Shown here one piece after another: positions 26,054-35,935 of a stretch of DNA of 64,000 bases. The DNA is from Acidobacteriota bacterium (GTDB lineage: Bacteria; Acidobacteriota; Blastocatellia; UBA7656): positions 1-64,000 of the forward strand of contig JBBPIG010000012.1 of NCBI GenBank assembly GCA_038040445.1, written 5' to 3'. The first letter of the stretch is position 1, and every line of letters begins with the position of its first letter. The position numbers and the translations under genes were made by a program. The notes beneath the pieces were generated by a model. It saw only the letters and a program-made list of their open reading frames with translations. It made no database searches and was not told the origin of the DNA.

Positions 26054-27766
26054 ATGAATCGAATCAAAAGACGTGACGTGCTCAAAGCCGGAGGCGCGGT
26101 GCTGGGAGGCGCGCTTCTGCAGAGCAAGACTAGAGCTCAGAATCGGCCTAGAGACTATCGGATCCTTGACTGTAAGTGGATCGAAAAAGTCATCGACGGC
26201 AACCGCGTACGGATGCGTACCTACAGCGGCGAGGTGCCCGGACCCCTGATCAAGACCCGACCCGGCGAGACCTTGCGGATTCGGGTGAAGAACTCGCTGC
26301 CGCCCTATGATTCCACGGGCTGGAACGGCGACCACAACGTTCCACATCAGCTCAATACCACCAACCTGCACCTACACGGCCTGGACATTCAGCCCCATTT
26401 GTTCGAGCCGCTGGGCACCGCCAATCCGCTTGCGGCAATGATCGCCATCGAGCCGGGCAGGCACTATGACTACAGCTTCAAGATCCCCGACGACCATCCA
26501 CCCGGCCTGTACTGGTATCATCCGCACCATCACGGCTCGACCGCCGTTCAGGCGACCAGCGGGATGGCCGGCGCGGTGATCGTCTACGGCAACATAGATG
26601 AAGTTCCGGAGATCAAAGCCGCGCGCGACATTCACCTGGTGATGCAAGACCTCGGTCTTTTCCCGAGCGAGACGAATTCAAACGTATGGGTCTACGAGCC
26701 CAAGCAGAACGCCATCTGGCAGACATTCGGCGGCAACGTCACGATCTACGATCCGGCCACCCAGAAGAACACTCCCACGACGCTCAAAGGCGGTTTCTCG
26801 ACCGGTGACTACGCGCTTCACTATTACCTGATCAACGGACAGGCTTTTTTCAAGGAAACGCACAACCAGAGCGCTCCGCAACAGCCAACCACCAAGCAGC
26901 TAAGCGTGCCCCGCTATACTCTTGCGCCAGGCGAAGTGGTTCGCTTCCGCATGCTCAACGGGTGCTCGGACAACATGATGCCCATCGTCGTAGAAGGGCA
27001 CACCATGTACCTGGTTGCCCTGGATGGCGTCAATTTCCCGGCGCCTCAAGCGATTCCCACGCAGCCCATCACCGGCGCCAACGGGCAGGTTCTACTCGCT
27101 CCCGCAAACCGGGCTGAGTTTCTGATCAAAGCGAGCACGACCCCAAACATTTATCGAATCGTGCAGCTCGCGCAGAACCAGCAGTTCATCCAGAGCGACC
27201 AGAAGATCATCGCCGAGATCGAGGTGAAGGGCGCTCCCAAGGACATGCCGCTGCCGCAAAAGCTTCCGACTCCCTCTCGTTACTATCCACTGATTCAGCA
27301 GAATCAGGTCCAACAAATCCGAACGATCGCCTTCAGCGGAGCGTTTCCCGCAGTGATGAATCCTTACGTCGGCGGCGACTTCTCGATCAACAACACCCTG
27401 TACCAGGAAACTGCCGTACCCGAGGTGGTCGAACTCACGGGCGTCGAAGAATGGCAGATTCAAGTGGGTGACGCGCATCATGGCGGCACCGAAGGCCATC
27501 CCTTCCACATTCACGTGAACCATTTCGAAGTCATTTCGATCAACAACGTGAATCTGCCGCCCGGCACGATTCAAGACACGATCTGGGTCCCGGCCAATTC
27601 GACGGCGGTGATCAGGACGAAGTTCAAGCAGTGGACCGGCAAGGCGGTCTATCACTGTCACATTCTCCCTCACGAGGACACCGGGATGATGGCGAATTTC
27701 CTGATCGTCCCCAACACACCCGGCAAGCGGCGCGGCTCCGGCCACACTCGGACGCACGGAGGATAG
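26054..27766 (+). CDS. Tat-exported multicopper oxidase
   Basis: A 570-residue periplasmic oxidase. The N-terminus MNRIKRRDVLKAGGAVLGGALL is a twin-arginine signal. All four copper-ligand blocks are present: HLHG (106-109), HPHHHG (156-161), HPFHIH (482-487) and HCHILPHEDTGM, where His534-Cys535-His536, His540 and Met545 supply the type 1 and trinuclear sites. The three-cupredoxin length fits laccase, CueO and bilirubin-oxidase types. It couples one-electron oxidation of a donor to reduction of O2 to water. SD AAGGAGC lies upstream of ATG 26054. It follows the molybdoenzyme by 50 bp, so it is probably the last gene of the cytochrome-molybdoenzyme-oxidase operon. The stop codon lies inside a heptamer repeat. 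The physiological donor is not known. Confidence 0.93.
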   Translation: MNRIKRRDVLKAGGAVLGGALLQSKTRAQNRPRDYRILDCKWIEKVIDGNRVRMRTYSGEVPGPLIKTRPGETLRIRVKNSLPPYDSTGWNGDHNVPHQLNTTNLHLHGLDIQPHLFEPLGTANPLAAMIAIEPGRHYDYSFKIPDDHPPGLYWYHPHHHGSTAVQATSGMAGAVIVYGNIDEVPEIKAARDIHLVMQDLGLFPSETNSNVWVYEPKQNAIWQTFGGNVTIYDPATQKNTPTTLKGGFSTGDYALHYYLINGQAFFKETHNQSAPQQPTTKQLSVPRYTLAPGEVVRFRMLNGCSDNMMPIVVEGHTMYLVALDGVNFPAPQAIPTQPITGANGQVLLAPANRAEFLIKASTTPNIYRIVQLAQNQQFIQSDQKIIAEIEVKGAPKDMPLPQKLPTPSRYYPLIQQNQVQQIRTIAFSGAFPAVMNPYVGGDFSINNTLYQETAVPEVVELTGVEEWQIQVGDAHHGGTEGHPFHIHVNHFEVISINNVNLPPGTIQDTIWVPANSTAVIRTKFKQWTGKAVYHCHILPHEDTGMMANFLIVPNTPGKRRGSGHTRTHGG

Positions 27767-27864
27767 AAGATAGAGGATCGAGGATCGAAGATAGAGGATA
27801 GAAAGGAAGCTATCCTCGATCCTCATCTCTATCCTCGATCGTCTATCCTCTATCCTCGATCTTC
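27759..27864. repeat. Heptamer inverted repeat (GAGGATA/TATCCTC family) entering a CDS
   Basis: Left arm in register from 27759: GAGGATA, GAAGATA, GAGGATC, GAGGATC, GAAGATA, GAGGATA, GAAAGGA. The oxidase stop codon (27764-27766) spans the first two units. Right arm 27811-27864: TATCCTC, GATCCTC, a 5-base break, TATCCTC, GATCGTC, TATCCTC, TATCCTC, GATCTTC. The bases after it (ACGCGTCACGCTTCAC) resemble the GTGATGC family. It ends 12 bp from the next ADOP stop. Confidence 0.85.
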
Positions 27865-27876
27865 ACGCGTCACGCT

Positions 27877-30318
27877 TCACTCGTATCTCAGCGCAACCAT
27901 CGGGTCTACCTTTGCAGCTCTTCGCGCCGGCACGTAGCACGCTACCAGCGACACTCCCGCGAGCAGCAAAGCCACCACAACGTAGGTCAAGGGATCGGTT
28001 GCGCTCACACTGAACAGCAGACTCCGCATCACATAAGTCAACACGAGCGCTCCCACGAGACCGAGGCCGACTCCGGCCAATGACAGCTTCATTCCCTGCC
28101 CTACCACCATCGCCAGCACATCGGACACCCGCGCGCCGAGCGCCATGCGTATGCCGATCTCGTTCGTTCGATGGGCAACTGAATAGGACATCACGCCATA
28201 CAAGCCAACCGACGCCAGGATCAGCGCGACAACCGCAAAGATGCCGAGCAGAGTCATCGTAAAGCGCCGCTGGGTCATCGAATCGGTGACCATACGTTCC
28301 ATCGTGGTGACTCGGAACACAGGCAACTCGGGATCCACTTGCTGAATCGAGCCGCGCACGGCCCCAGCTAAACTTGCAGGCTCGGCCGCGGTTCGCGCAA
28401 TCAGGAAGACGCCGGGCACCGGCAACTGGCGATGCGGTATGTAGTACTGAACCGGCGATTCTCCTTCAAGTCCCTTTGCCTTTACGTGGCCGGCCACGCC
28501 GACTACCTCTCGCCAGATGGGATTGCCCTGCGGGTCGCGCTGGAAGCTTATGCGTTTGCCGATCGGGTCTTCGCCGGCCCAGAACTTGCGCTCCATCGTT
28601 TCGTCGATGATTGCGACTTGAGGCGCATCCCTCACATCGCGATCGTCAAAGTAACGTCCTTTGAGGAGCGGAATCCCCATCGTCTGAAAGTAGGTGGAGC
28701 CCGCAAACCAACGATTGCCCCACGGCGACATTTCGCCCGGCGCAACCGTCCGCCCTTCAATGGAGAAGCTGCCGCTCGAGCCCGATCCGCTCATCGGCAA
28801 ACTGGTGCATACACCGGCAGACTCGACGCCGGGCAGCGCTTTTATCTTTTCCAGCGCCTGTGCGAAGAAGGCATCGACCTGTTGCGGGTCTTTGTACCGG
28901 TTGGCCGGCAATGAAATCTGCATGGTCAGCACGTGGTCCGGTCTAAAGCCCGGGTTGACCTCTTGCAGCTTTTGAAAGCTCTTCAACAGCAGTCCAGCGC
29001 CAACCAGGAGCACCAGAGCCGCCCCCACTTCCACGACGACGAAAAGACCGCGCACGCTTCGCTGCGCCGAGCCGCTGCGGCCGCCTTCCTTCAACACCGC
29101 GTGCAAATCAGTCTTCGAAGTTTGCCATGCCGGGAACAGCCCGAACAGCACGCCGGTCAACAGCGAAACCCCGACGGTGAAAAATAATACGCGCGCATCG
29201 ATGCCTATCTCATTCGAGCGCGGGATCCCGCCTTCGTTGAGCGATAGCAGCGCGCCTATTCCCCAATACGCGAGCGCCAACCCGATCGCTCCGCCGATGA
29301 CCGCCAGCAGCACGCTCTCGGTGAGCAACTGCCGAATCACTCGCCCGCGCGCAGCGCCCAACGCCGAGCGAATCGCAATCTCTTTGTGCCGCAGCGCCGC
29401 CCGCGCCAGTAGAAGGTTCGCAACGTTCGCGCAGGCGATCAACAACACAAAAGCAACTGCCACCAGCAGCATCAGCAATTGCGGGCGAATCTCACCGACC
29501 GTGATCTCGCGCATCGAGCGAACCAGCAATCCCCAACTGCTCGGATCGTTCGCATCGCCGCCGCCAAAGTACTGCTCTCTCACGTTAGCCGCGATGGTAT
29601 CCAATTCGGCCTGCGCCTGTGCGATCGTGACATTCGGTTTGAGTCTGGCGACGACAAACAAAAACTCATTTCGCCACCGTTGCGGGTTCAACTGTTCGGG
29701 AGTGAATCCGATCGGTGAATACAGGTCCGGCGCCTGGCCAGTTTCACGGCCGAACTGGAAATCTGGCGGCATGATACCGATCACTGTGTAGTTTTCGCCG
29801 TTGAGTCTGATGGTGTTGCCAACCAGATTGGGATCACCTCCAAAGCGTCGCTTCCACAATCCATCGGTGAGGACTACGACGCGATTATGTCCCGGCTGAT
29901 CTTCTTCGGGCGAGAACACCTGTCCGCGCGCTGCTTCTACTCCAAGCGTGGGAAAGAAACTATGGGTTACAGCCATGCCCTGCAATCGTTCGGGATCACC
30001 CGCATCAGTCAGATTAACGGGCCAGCCTGTCCCAGCCGCCACCTCTTCGAATGAATCGCCGTGCTCGCGGTAGTGGGTATACCCACTCGCCGACACCCCG
30101 GCTTTGAGGTCGAGCTTAGGGTAGTTGTGATTGATCTGCACCAGCCGGTCCGAGTCTTTGTAGTTGAACGGGCGCAGCAGAATCGCATTGACGACGCTAA
30201 AAATCGCCGTGTTCGCGCCGATACCCAAAGCTAGCGCAATGACTGCAACCGCCGTGAAGCCGGGTTGCTTGAGCAGCATGCGCGCGCCGTAGCGAAGATC
30301 TTGAATCAGTGTTTCCAT
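27877..30318 (-). CDS. ADOP (MacB/FtsX-type) permease 4
   Basis: An 813-residue orphan permease starting METLIQDLRYGARMLLKQPGF at ATG 30318, with SD GGAGGAATA. Periplasmic domain 1 includes VVLTDGLWKRRFGGDP; the first FtsX signature is RHKEIAIRSALGA and the second RTNEIGIRMALGA, with the tail [12 protein letters not shown]. It lies convergent to the multicopper oxidase and is the last gene of a three-ADOP run. The periplasmic half carries a short inserted acidic loop (REQYFGGGDANDPSSWG) not seen in neighbouring paralogs. Like the others it lacks an ATPase partner, so any export role would need one encoded elsewhere. Confidence 0.88.
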   Translation of the reverse strand: METLIQDLRYGARMLLKQPGFTAVAVIALALGIGANTAIFSVVNAILLRPFNYKDSDRLVQINHNYPKLDLKAGVSASGYTHYREHGDSFEEVAAGTGWPVNLTDAGDPERLQGMAVTHSFFPTLGVEAARGQVFSPEEDQPGHNRVVVLTDGLWKRRFGGDPNLVGNTIRLNGENYTVIGIMPPDFQFGRETGQAPDLYSPIGFTPEQLNPQRWRNEFLFVVARLKPNVTIAQAQAELDTIAANVREQYFGGGDANDPSSWGLLVRSMREITVGEIRPQLLMLLVAVAFVLLIACANVANLLLARAALRHKEIAIRSALGAARGRVIRQLLTESVLLAVIGGAIGLALAYWGIGALLSLNEGGIPRSNEIGIDARVLFFTVGVSLLTGVLFGLFPAWQTSKTDLHAVLKEGGRSGSAQRSVRGLFVVVEVGAALVLLVGAGLLLKSFQKLQEVNPGFRPDHVLTMQISLPANRYKDPQQVDAFFAQALEKIKALPGVESAGVCTSLPMSGSGSSGSFSIEGRTVAPGEMSPWGNRWFAGSTYFQTMGIPLLKGRYFDDRDVRDAPQVAIIDETMERKFWAGEDPIGKRISFQRDPQGNPIWREVVGVAGHVKAKGLEGESPVQYYIPHRQLPVPGVFLIARTAAEPASLAGAVRGSIQQVDPELPVFRVTTMERMVTDSMTQRRFTMTLLGIFAVVALILASVGLYGVMSYSVAHRTNEIGIRMALGARVSDVLAMVVGQGMKLSLAGVGLGLVGALVLTYVMRSLLFSVSATDPLTYVVVALLLAGVSLVACYVPARRAAKVDPMVALRYE

Positions 30319-30343
30319 TATTCCTCCAGCTTTCGGGGTCCGG

Positions 30344-30476
30344 GTTCAGAGTTCAGGGTTCAGGGTTTCTGGTTTCTCGTTTCTGGTCTTTCGCTTCTGG
30401 CGTCTCTTTTCTGATATTGCTTACAAGACCGAACAAGAAACCAGAAACCCGGAACCCTGAGCTCTGAACACGGAAC
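30344..30476. repeat. Mosaic heptamer inverted repeat with shared loop core
   Basis: Left arm from 30344: GTTCAGA, GTTCAGG, GTTCAGG, then a switch to GTTTCTG, GTTTCTC, GTTTCTG, GTCTTTC, GCTTCTG, GCGTCTC, TTTTCTG, all in 7-bp register. The loop holds TTGCTTACAAGACCGA (30417-30432), a relative of the loop cores at 35563 and 61338. The right arm first has GAAAC-type and then GAAC-type units, mirroring the left. Confidence 0.85.
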
Positions 30477-32882
30477 CTACTCGTATCTGAGCGCGATGAT
30501 CGGGTCCACCTTCGTCGCCCGGCGAGCGGGCACGAAACAGGCTGCCAGAGCCACGCCTGTCAACACCGCCGGTATCACAACGAAGGTCAAAGGATCGGTT
30601 GCGCCGATGCCGAACAGTAACGTCGCCATCAATCGAGTCAGCGCGAACGCCGCCGCCAGTCCGATGCCGACCCCGGTGAGCGCCAGTATCATTCCCTGAC
30701 CTACTACAAGCTTCAACACATCCGACTGTTGCGCTCCCAAGGCGGCGCGGATTCCAATCTCGTGCGTGCGTTGGGTAACTGAATAACTCATTACGCCGTA
30801 CAGCCCTACGATCGAAAGAATGAGCGCCACCGCGGCGAATATGCCTAGAAGAAGCATAGAGAAGCGCTGCCTGGCCACGGATTCAGATACGAGCTGCTCG
30901 AGCGGTCTTATGCGCGAAACGGGCTGCTCTTTGTCAATCGCCAGCACCTCGCCTCGTATTGCCGCGCCGAGCGGCGCAAGGTTGCCCTCCGCGCGCACCA
31001 CCAGAGTCATACCCGAGAACGGCATTTGTAGATACGGCTCGTACGTTTGCAGCGTTGTCGGTTGGGCCAGGCCATATTGCTTGACGCCGCCGACGATGCC
31101 GACGATCTCGCGGAAGACTTCAGGCCCTTGCGTTACGTGGATGCGTTGGCCGATTGGATCCTGATCGGGAAAGTATCTCTTTGCCATCTCCTCATTGATG
31201 ACCGCTACTCTCGGCGCGTCCTTTTTGTCTTGCTCGGTGAACACGCGCCCCCTCATCAGTGGAATACCCATCGCCTTGAAGTAGTCAGGCGTAACCGCAT
31301 AGTAGTTCGTGCTGGGGTCTTCGCCCGGAGCGTCAGGCGGCCGGCCTTGAATCTTGAAGCCGAGCAGATAGTCGCCCTGAATCGGAAGCGACTGACTCGC
31401 TCCAACTGCTACAACGCCGGGAAGCGCGGAAATTTTTTCGATCAACTGGGTGAAGAAAGCGGAACGCTGATCGTTCTGCGTGTACTTCCTCCCCGGCAAC
31501 GACACGGTTACCGCCAGTGCGTTGCTGGGATTGAACCCTGGATTGACTTGCTGCAACCGATAGAAGCTGCGAATCAGCAAACCTGCGCCAACCAGCAGGA
31601 GAAGGGCGAGAGCAACTTCAGTAACCACCAGCGCCCCGCGAACGCGATGGTGCCCTCCTGTAGTGCCGCGCCCGCCTTCCTTGAGCGTCTCATTGAGATT
31701 CGGGTTGGACGCTTGCAGAGCCGGGACCAGTCCAAAGATCACGCCTGTCAGCAAGGTTACGAGCAAGGTAAAGCCAAGCACCCCAGCATCGAGCGTGACA
31801 TCTTTCACACGCGGCAGGTCTTGCGGAGCGAGCGCGAGCAGCGAACCGATGCCCCACTTCGCGAGCAGCAATCCCACAGCTCCACCTGCCAGCGCCAGCA
31901 GAACGCTCTCCGTTAGAAGCTGCCGAGCCACGCGCCAGCGGCTGGCGCCCAGCGCCGCGCGAATCGCAATCTCTTTTTGCCGCACCGTTGAGCGAGCCAG
32001 CAGCAGGTTAGCCACATTGGCGCAGGCGATCAGCAACACCAGCGCGACTGCGCCCAGCAGCACGAGCAGCGCCGGCTTGATATCGCGCACGTCGTACTCT
32101 TGCATTGGGAAAACACTTATCCCCCAACCGGCATTGGTATCTTGATATTGCTCGGCCAAACGCTCCGCGATAGCGTTCATGTCAGTGCGCGCCTGCTCTG
32201 CGGTCGCGCCAGGCTTCAGGCGCCCGATCACAGAAAGGAAGTGCGAGCCGTGTGCTTGAGCGTCTCTGGCCGTGAAAGCTACAGGCGCCCACAGATCTGT
32301 TTCACGGTCGGGGAATCCGAAGCCCGCCGGCATGACGCCGATGACCGTGAAGCTGATTCCGCTGAGCGTTATCGTCTGGCCGAGGACGTTTGGATCAGCC
32401 GCGAATCGCCGCTTCCACAGACCGTTGCTAAGAATGACCACGTTCTCGCGGCCCGGTTGATCCTCTTCCTCGAGAAACGTGCGCCCGAGCGCCGGGATTG
32501 CGCCAAGCATTTCAAACAGGCCCGCTGAAACGCGCGCGCCGCGAAGCCGCTCCGGTTCCGCTCCTTCGCCAACCAGATTGTAAGCAGCGCCATTGATCGC
32601 AACGAGCTTCTCGAAAACCGTGTTCTGCTTCTGCCAATCGAGGAAGTTTCCAGGCGAGACACTAAACTCGGGAAACTGCGGCGGCTTTTTCTCCCTCACG
32701 ACCATCAGCCGATCAGGGTCTTCGTACGGAATTGGACGCAGCAGAACAGTATTCACCACGCTGAAGATTGCGGCGTTGGCTCCGATGCCCAGAGCAAGCG
32801 CGATAACCGCCACAACTGCAAAACCGGGGTTCTTCAAAAGCATCCGAATGCCGTAGCGCAAGTCCTGCAATAACGTTTCCAT
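30477..32882 (-). CDS. ADOP (MacB/FtsX-type) permease 5
   Basis: An 801-residue orphan permease, start ATG 32882 ([21 protein letters not shown]) with SD GGAGG. Signatures are [13 protein letters not shown] and [13 protein letters not shown]; the tail is [12 protein letters not shown]. The cytoplasmic loop [13 protein letters not shown] is shared with permease 9 (49721-52144), which suggests these two are close paralogs. It is the middle gene of the second three-ADOP run. Mosaic heptamer hairpins lie on its 3' side and a nested hairpin on its 5' side. Nothing in the sequence indicates the substrate. Confidence 0.88.
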   Translation of the reverse strand: METLLQDLRYGIRMLLKNPGFAVVAVIALALGIGANAAIFSVVNTVLLRPIPYEDPDRLMVVREKKPPQFPEFSVSPGNFLDWQKQNTVFEKLVAINGAAYNLVGEGAEPERLRGARVSAGLFEMLGAIPALGRTFLEEEDQPGRENVVILSNGLWKRRFAADPNVLGQTITLSGISFTVIGVMPAGFGFPDRETDLWAPVAFTARDAQAHGSHFLSVIGRLKPGATAEQARTDMNAIAERLAEQYQDTNAGWGISVFPMQEYDVRDIKPALLVLLGAVALVLLIACANVANLLLARSTVRQKEIAIRAALGASRWRVARQLLTESVLLALAGGAVGLLLAKWGIGSLLALAPQDLPRVKDVTLDAGVLGFTLLVTLLTGVIFGLVPALQASNPNLNETLKEGGRGTTGGHHRVRGALVVTEVALALLLLVGAGLLIRSFYRLQQVNPGFNPSNALAVTVSLPGRKYTQNDQRSAFFTQLIEKISALPGVVAVGASQSLPIQGDYLLGFKIQGRPPDAPGEDPSTNYYAVTPDYFKAMGIPLMRGRVFTEQDKKDAPRVAVINEEMAKRYFPDQDPIGQRIHVTQGPEVFREIVGIVGGVKQYGLAQPTTLQTYEPYLQMPFSGMTLVVRAEGNLAPLGAAIRGEVLAIDKEQPVSRIRPLEQLVSESVARQRFSMLLLGIFAAVALILSIVGLYGVMSYSVTQRTHEIGIRAALGAQQSDVLKLVVGQGMILALTGVGIGLAAAFALTRLMATLLFGIGATDPLTFVVIPAVLTGVALAACFVPARRATKVDPIIALRYE

Positions 32883-32893
32883 TAGACCTCCGA

Positions 32894-33050
32894 GTTCAGT
32901 TTCAGGGTTCCGGTTCAGAGTTCCAGGTTCCGGGTTCGTAGTCCCGCCTTCAGGCGGAAGGTTGTCTAACTAGCTTCTACCAACGCGGCTACGAACTTCC
33001 GCCTGAAGGCGGGACTACGAACCCGGAACCCCGAACCCGGAACCACGAAC
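32894..33050. repeat. Heptamer inverted repeat with nested 27-bp perfect palindrome
   Basis: GTTCAGG/GTTCCGG-type units flank an inner perfect 27-bp inverted repeat, 32934-32960 paired with 32996-33022, with a 35-bp loop. The inner arm starts GTTCGTAGTCCCGCC, continues with its own small palindrome CCGCCTTCAGGCGG, and its first seven bases continue the heptamer register. The outer right arm (AACCCGG, AACCCCG, AACCCGG, AACCACG) is complementary to the left. Confidence 0.85.
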
Positions 33051-35492
33051 CTATTCGTATCTTAGAGCGACCATCGGATCGACTTTCGTAGCCCTGCGAG
33101 CCGGCACATAACAAGCCAGCAGCGCAACGCACGTCAACAACAACGCAAGCAGCGCGAACGTTGCCGGATCGGTGGCGCTCATACCGAACAACAGACTCGC
33201 CATCAACCTGGTCAAGACGAATGCCGCGCCCAGACCGATTCCGACTCCGAGCAGCGCCAGCCTCATCCCCTTCTTCAGCACAAGACTGAGGATGTCGCGC
33301 CGCGGCGCGCCCAAAGCCAATCGCACACCAATCTCCGGAGTGTGCTGCACGACGAAATAAGCCAGCACGCCATAAATCCCCAACGTGGCCAGCAGCAGAG
33401 CAACGGCGGCAAAGATCACCAGCAGAGTCATGCCCAACCGCCGCATCGCAGTCTCCTGGCCAAGCACTTCATCCATCGTCCGAATGTTCGAGACAGGTTG
33501 ATCAGGATCGATCGCGTGAATCGCCTCACGCACGGCTGCGGCAAGGCTCAACGGATCAACCGCCGTGCGCACGGCCAAATCGCGCGGCGCGTAGAACTGG
33601 TGATCCGGAATTTGACGCTGAGGCAAATACATCTCGGCCTTGACCGGCTCGTCGATTCCCATTTGCCGCACGTCGCCGGCGATGCCGGCGATAGTTATCC
33701 ACGGCCTCTTAGTTTCCGGGCCGCCAAGCTTGAAGCGTTTGCCCACTGCGTCTCCACCCGGCCAATACTCGCGAGCCATTGTTTCGTTGACCACTGCGAC
33801 GGGAAGTGTCTGCTCATTGTCGCCGTCGTCGAAATAGCGTCCTTGCCGCAGCGGGATGCCCATGGTCTTCAGATAGTCGCCGATTATCTGACGATGATTC
33901 GCGTCGTAGGACAGGCCTCCCGCGCGAGATTCTTCGACCGTGAGGCCCTCCGGGTAGAAGCCGCTCGTGCCGCCCTTCCACTCCAACGGAACTGTGGTGG
34001 CGTACCCGGCGGAGATGACTCCCGGCAACGCTTTCACGCGCTCGAGCACTTGATTGTAAAAGGGTGTGCGTTCATTTTGTTCGCGGTATTTGTATCGCGG
34101 CAGCACTGTTCGCACCGTCAGCACGTTTTGCGGCCGCAACCCCGAGTATTGATCGCGCAGCTTGAGGAAGGTTTGAATCAGAAGCCCCGCGCCAACCAGC
34201 AACACCAACGCCAAAGCGACTTCAGCGACGACCATCACGCTGCGCAGCCTGTTGCCTCCCGCGCTCAAGCCCGAGCGCCCGCCGCTCTGTTTCAACGCCT
34301 CGTGAAGATCGATCTTTGACGCTTGCAGCGCCGGGGCTAAGCCGAAGACGGCGCCGGTGACTAACGAAACAAGCAAGGTGTAGCCAAGCACTCGCAGATC
34401 CAGCTCGAGGTTGGTCGAGAGAGCCAGAGCATCGGGGATGAGGCGCTTCAAGAAGGCAAAGCTCCACCAGGCGAGCAACACCCCGAGCACCGCGCCGGTC
34501 ATCGACAGGAGGATGCTTTCAGTCAACAACTGCCGCACGATTCGCGATCGGCCCGCGCCAAGCGCCAAGCGCACCGCGATCTCGCGCTTGCGACTCGCCG
34601 CGCGTGACAGCAAGAGGTTTGCGATGTTCGCACAAGCAATCAGCAGCACGAATCCGACTGCTACTAGCAGGACGAGCAGCGGGCGCCGCAGATCGCCGGC
34701 CAACTGCTCGCGCAGGCTCATCACGTAAGCGCTGATCCGTCCGGCTTCATCTGGATAGTCGCGCGCTATGCGCTGCTGAATCGTTTCAATGTCGGCATTC
34801 GCTTGCTGCAAGGTAACGCCTTGCTTCATTCGCGCGACAACCTGCAGGTAGTGACTTCCGCGCTGGGTCAATTGCTGCGAGGTGAAAGCCATCGGCACCC
34901 AGAGTCCGATCTCGCTTTCCAAAAACTGAAAGCCCGCCGGCATCACACCAACTACGGTGTGTTTATCGCCGCTAAGCAGAAGCTCACGCCCGATGATGCT
35001 TTGCTCGCCGCCGTAACGCTGCTGCCAGAGCCCGTAGCTGAGCACGACCACCTTGTTGGCTTCCGGCTTGTCGTCTTCCGGCAAAAAGACCCCGCCTAGG
35101 ACAGGGTTGACGCCGAGCAGCGGGAAGAAACTAGCGGTCGCTCCATAAGCCGCGACTTTCTCAGGCTCGCCGTCGCCCGTCAGGTTAAAGCTGCGTTCAT
35201 CAAGGGCGCCGATGTCTTCGAATACCTGATTCTGCGATTTCCAATCGGCGTAGTTGGCCGGCGCGGGCGTGTTGCGCGGGAACCCGGCGAATGATACGTC
35301 TTCCCAAACCATCACCAGGCGGTCCGGTTCATGGAAGGGCAACGACCGCAGCAACACTGCATTCACCACACTGAAGATGGCTGTGTTCGCGCCGATCCCC
35401 AACGCCAGCGAAAGCACGGCGATCGATGCAAAACCTGGATTCCTGGCCAGCATCCGACCCCCGTAACGCAAGTCCTGCAACAACGCTTCCAT
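33051..35492 (-). CDS. ADOP (MacB/FtsX-type) permease 6
   Basis: An 813-residue orphan permease, start ATG 35492 ([21 protein letters not shown]) with SD GGAGG. Signatures are RKREIAVRLALGA and HTPEIGVRLALGA, where Pro replaces the usual His, Asn or Arg in the second loop. The tail is [12 protein letters not shown]. The periplasmic domain keeps PANYADWKSQNQVFEDIGALDERSFNLTG-type sequence that several paralogs share. It is the first gene of the second ADOP run on the minus strand, so its upstream region (about 600 bp, with a heptamer hairpin) should contain the promoter for it or for the run. Confidence 0.88.
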   Translation of the reverse strand: MEALLQDLRYGGRMLARNPGFASIAVLSLALGIGANTAIFSVVNAVLLRSLPFHEPDRLVMVWEDVSFAGFPRNTPAPANYADWKSQNQVFEDIGALDERSFNLTGDGEPEKVAAYGATASFFPLLGVNPVLGGVFLPEDDKPEANKVVVLSYGLWQQRYGGEQSIIGRELLLSGDKHTVVGVMPAGFQFLESEIGLWVPMAFTSQQLTQRGSHYLQVVARMKQGVTLQQANADIETIQQRIARDYPDEAGRISAYVMSLREQLAGDLRRPLLVLLVAVGFVLLIACANIANLLLSRAASRKREIAVRLALGAGRSRIVRQLLTESILLSMTGAVLGVLLAWWSFAFLKRLIPDALALSTNLELDLRVLGYTLLVSLVTGAVFGLAPALQASKIDLHEALKQSGGRSGLSAGGNRLRSVMVVAEVALALVLLVGAGLLIQTFLKLRDQYSGLRPQNVLTVRTVLPRYKYREQNERTPFYNQVLERVKALPGVISAGYATTVPLEWKGGTSGFYPEGLTVEESRAGGLSYDANHRQIIGDYLKTMGIPLRQGRYFDDGDNEQTLPVAVVNETMAREYWPGGDAVGKRFKLGGPETKRPWITIAGIAGDVRQMGIDEPVKAEMYLPQRQIPDHQFYAPRDLAVRTAVDPLSLAAAVREAIHAIDPDQPVSNIRTMDEVLGQETAMRRLGMTLLVIFAAVALLLATLGIYGVLAYFVVQHTPEIGVRLALGAPRRDILSLVLKKGMRLALLGVGIGLGAAFVLTRLMASLLFGMSATDPATFALLALLLTCVALLACYVPARRATKVDPMVALRYE

Positions 35493-35510
35493 TAGTCCTC
35501 CGAATTCCCG

Positions 35511-35645
35511 GTTCAGGGTTCAGGGTTTCTGGTTTTTGGTTTCTGGTTTATGGTTCTTGGCTCCAGTCTCGTAACCAAAAATCAGAAAGAGACGCCCAGA
35601 AACGAGAAACCAGAAACCCGAAACTCTGAACCCGGGACCCTGAAC
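35511..35645. repeat. Mosaic heptamer inverted repeat with shared loop core
   Basis: Left arm: GTTCAGG, GTTCAGG, then GTTTCTG, GTTTTTG, GTTTCTG, GTTTATG, GTTCTTG, in strict 7-bp register. The loop core CCAGTCTCGTAACCAA (35563-35578) is the exact reverse complement of 61338-61353. The right arm begins with GAAAC-type units (ACGAGAA, ACCAGAA, ACCCGAA) and ends with GAAC-type units (ACCCTGA), mirroring the left order. Confidence 0.87.
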
Positions 35646-35817
35646 CTATTCAGTTCCGAAGTAAGTGGCGCACCACGGCTTCAGGTTTCATTCTCGTCGT
35701 TAGAAATGATGCCTTGCTCGAATCTGACTTTTACTAGAGAGCAATACGCTAGTTTCACACTTGAGAATGCTCCGCTCGAAACACACCAATACCCGGACAC
35801 GGATGCACCCCACGACA

Positions 35818-35935
35818 TACCAATCTTCGTGCCAATAATTTCCGTTAGCTAAACCGCGTGAACAAGAGAGAAAGTAGCGCGCCGGTTTTTTGCCCGTGTG
35901 AGCCCATGTTCGATTCCGACAATGGCTTTCCCAAG
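35818..35935. repeat. Diverged dispersed repeat, copy A
   Basis: Shares with 45114-45233 a colinear set of blocks: TACCAATCTTCGTGCCA (17 identical bases), GCTAAAC about 30 bases on, and GTTCGATTCCGA about 90 bases on, followed by a similar GGCTTTCCCA/GGGTTTCCCA run. No reading frame is shared. The rest of 35646-36136 shows no gene. Confidence 0.65.
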
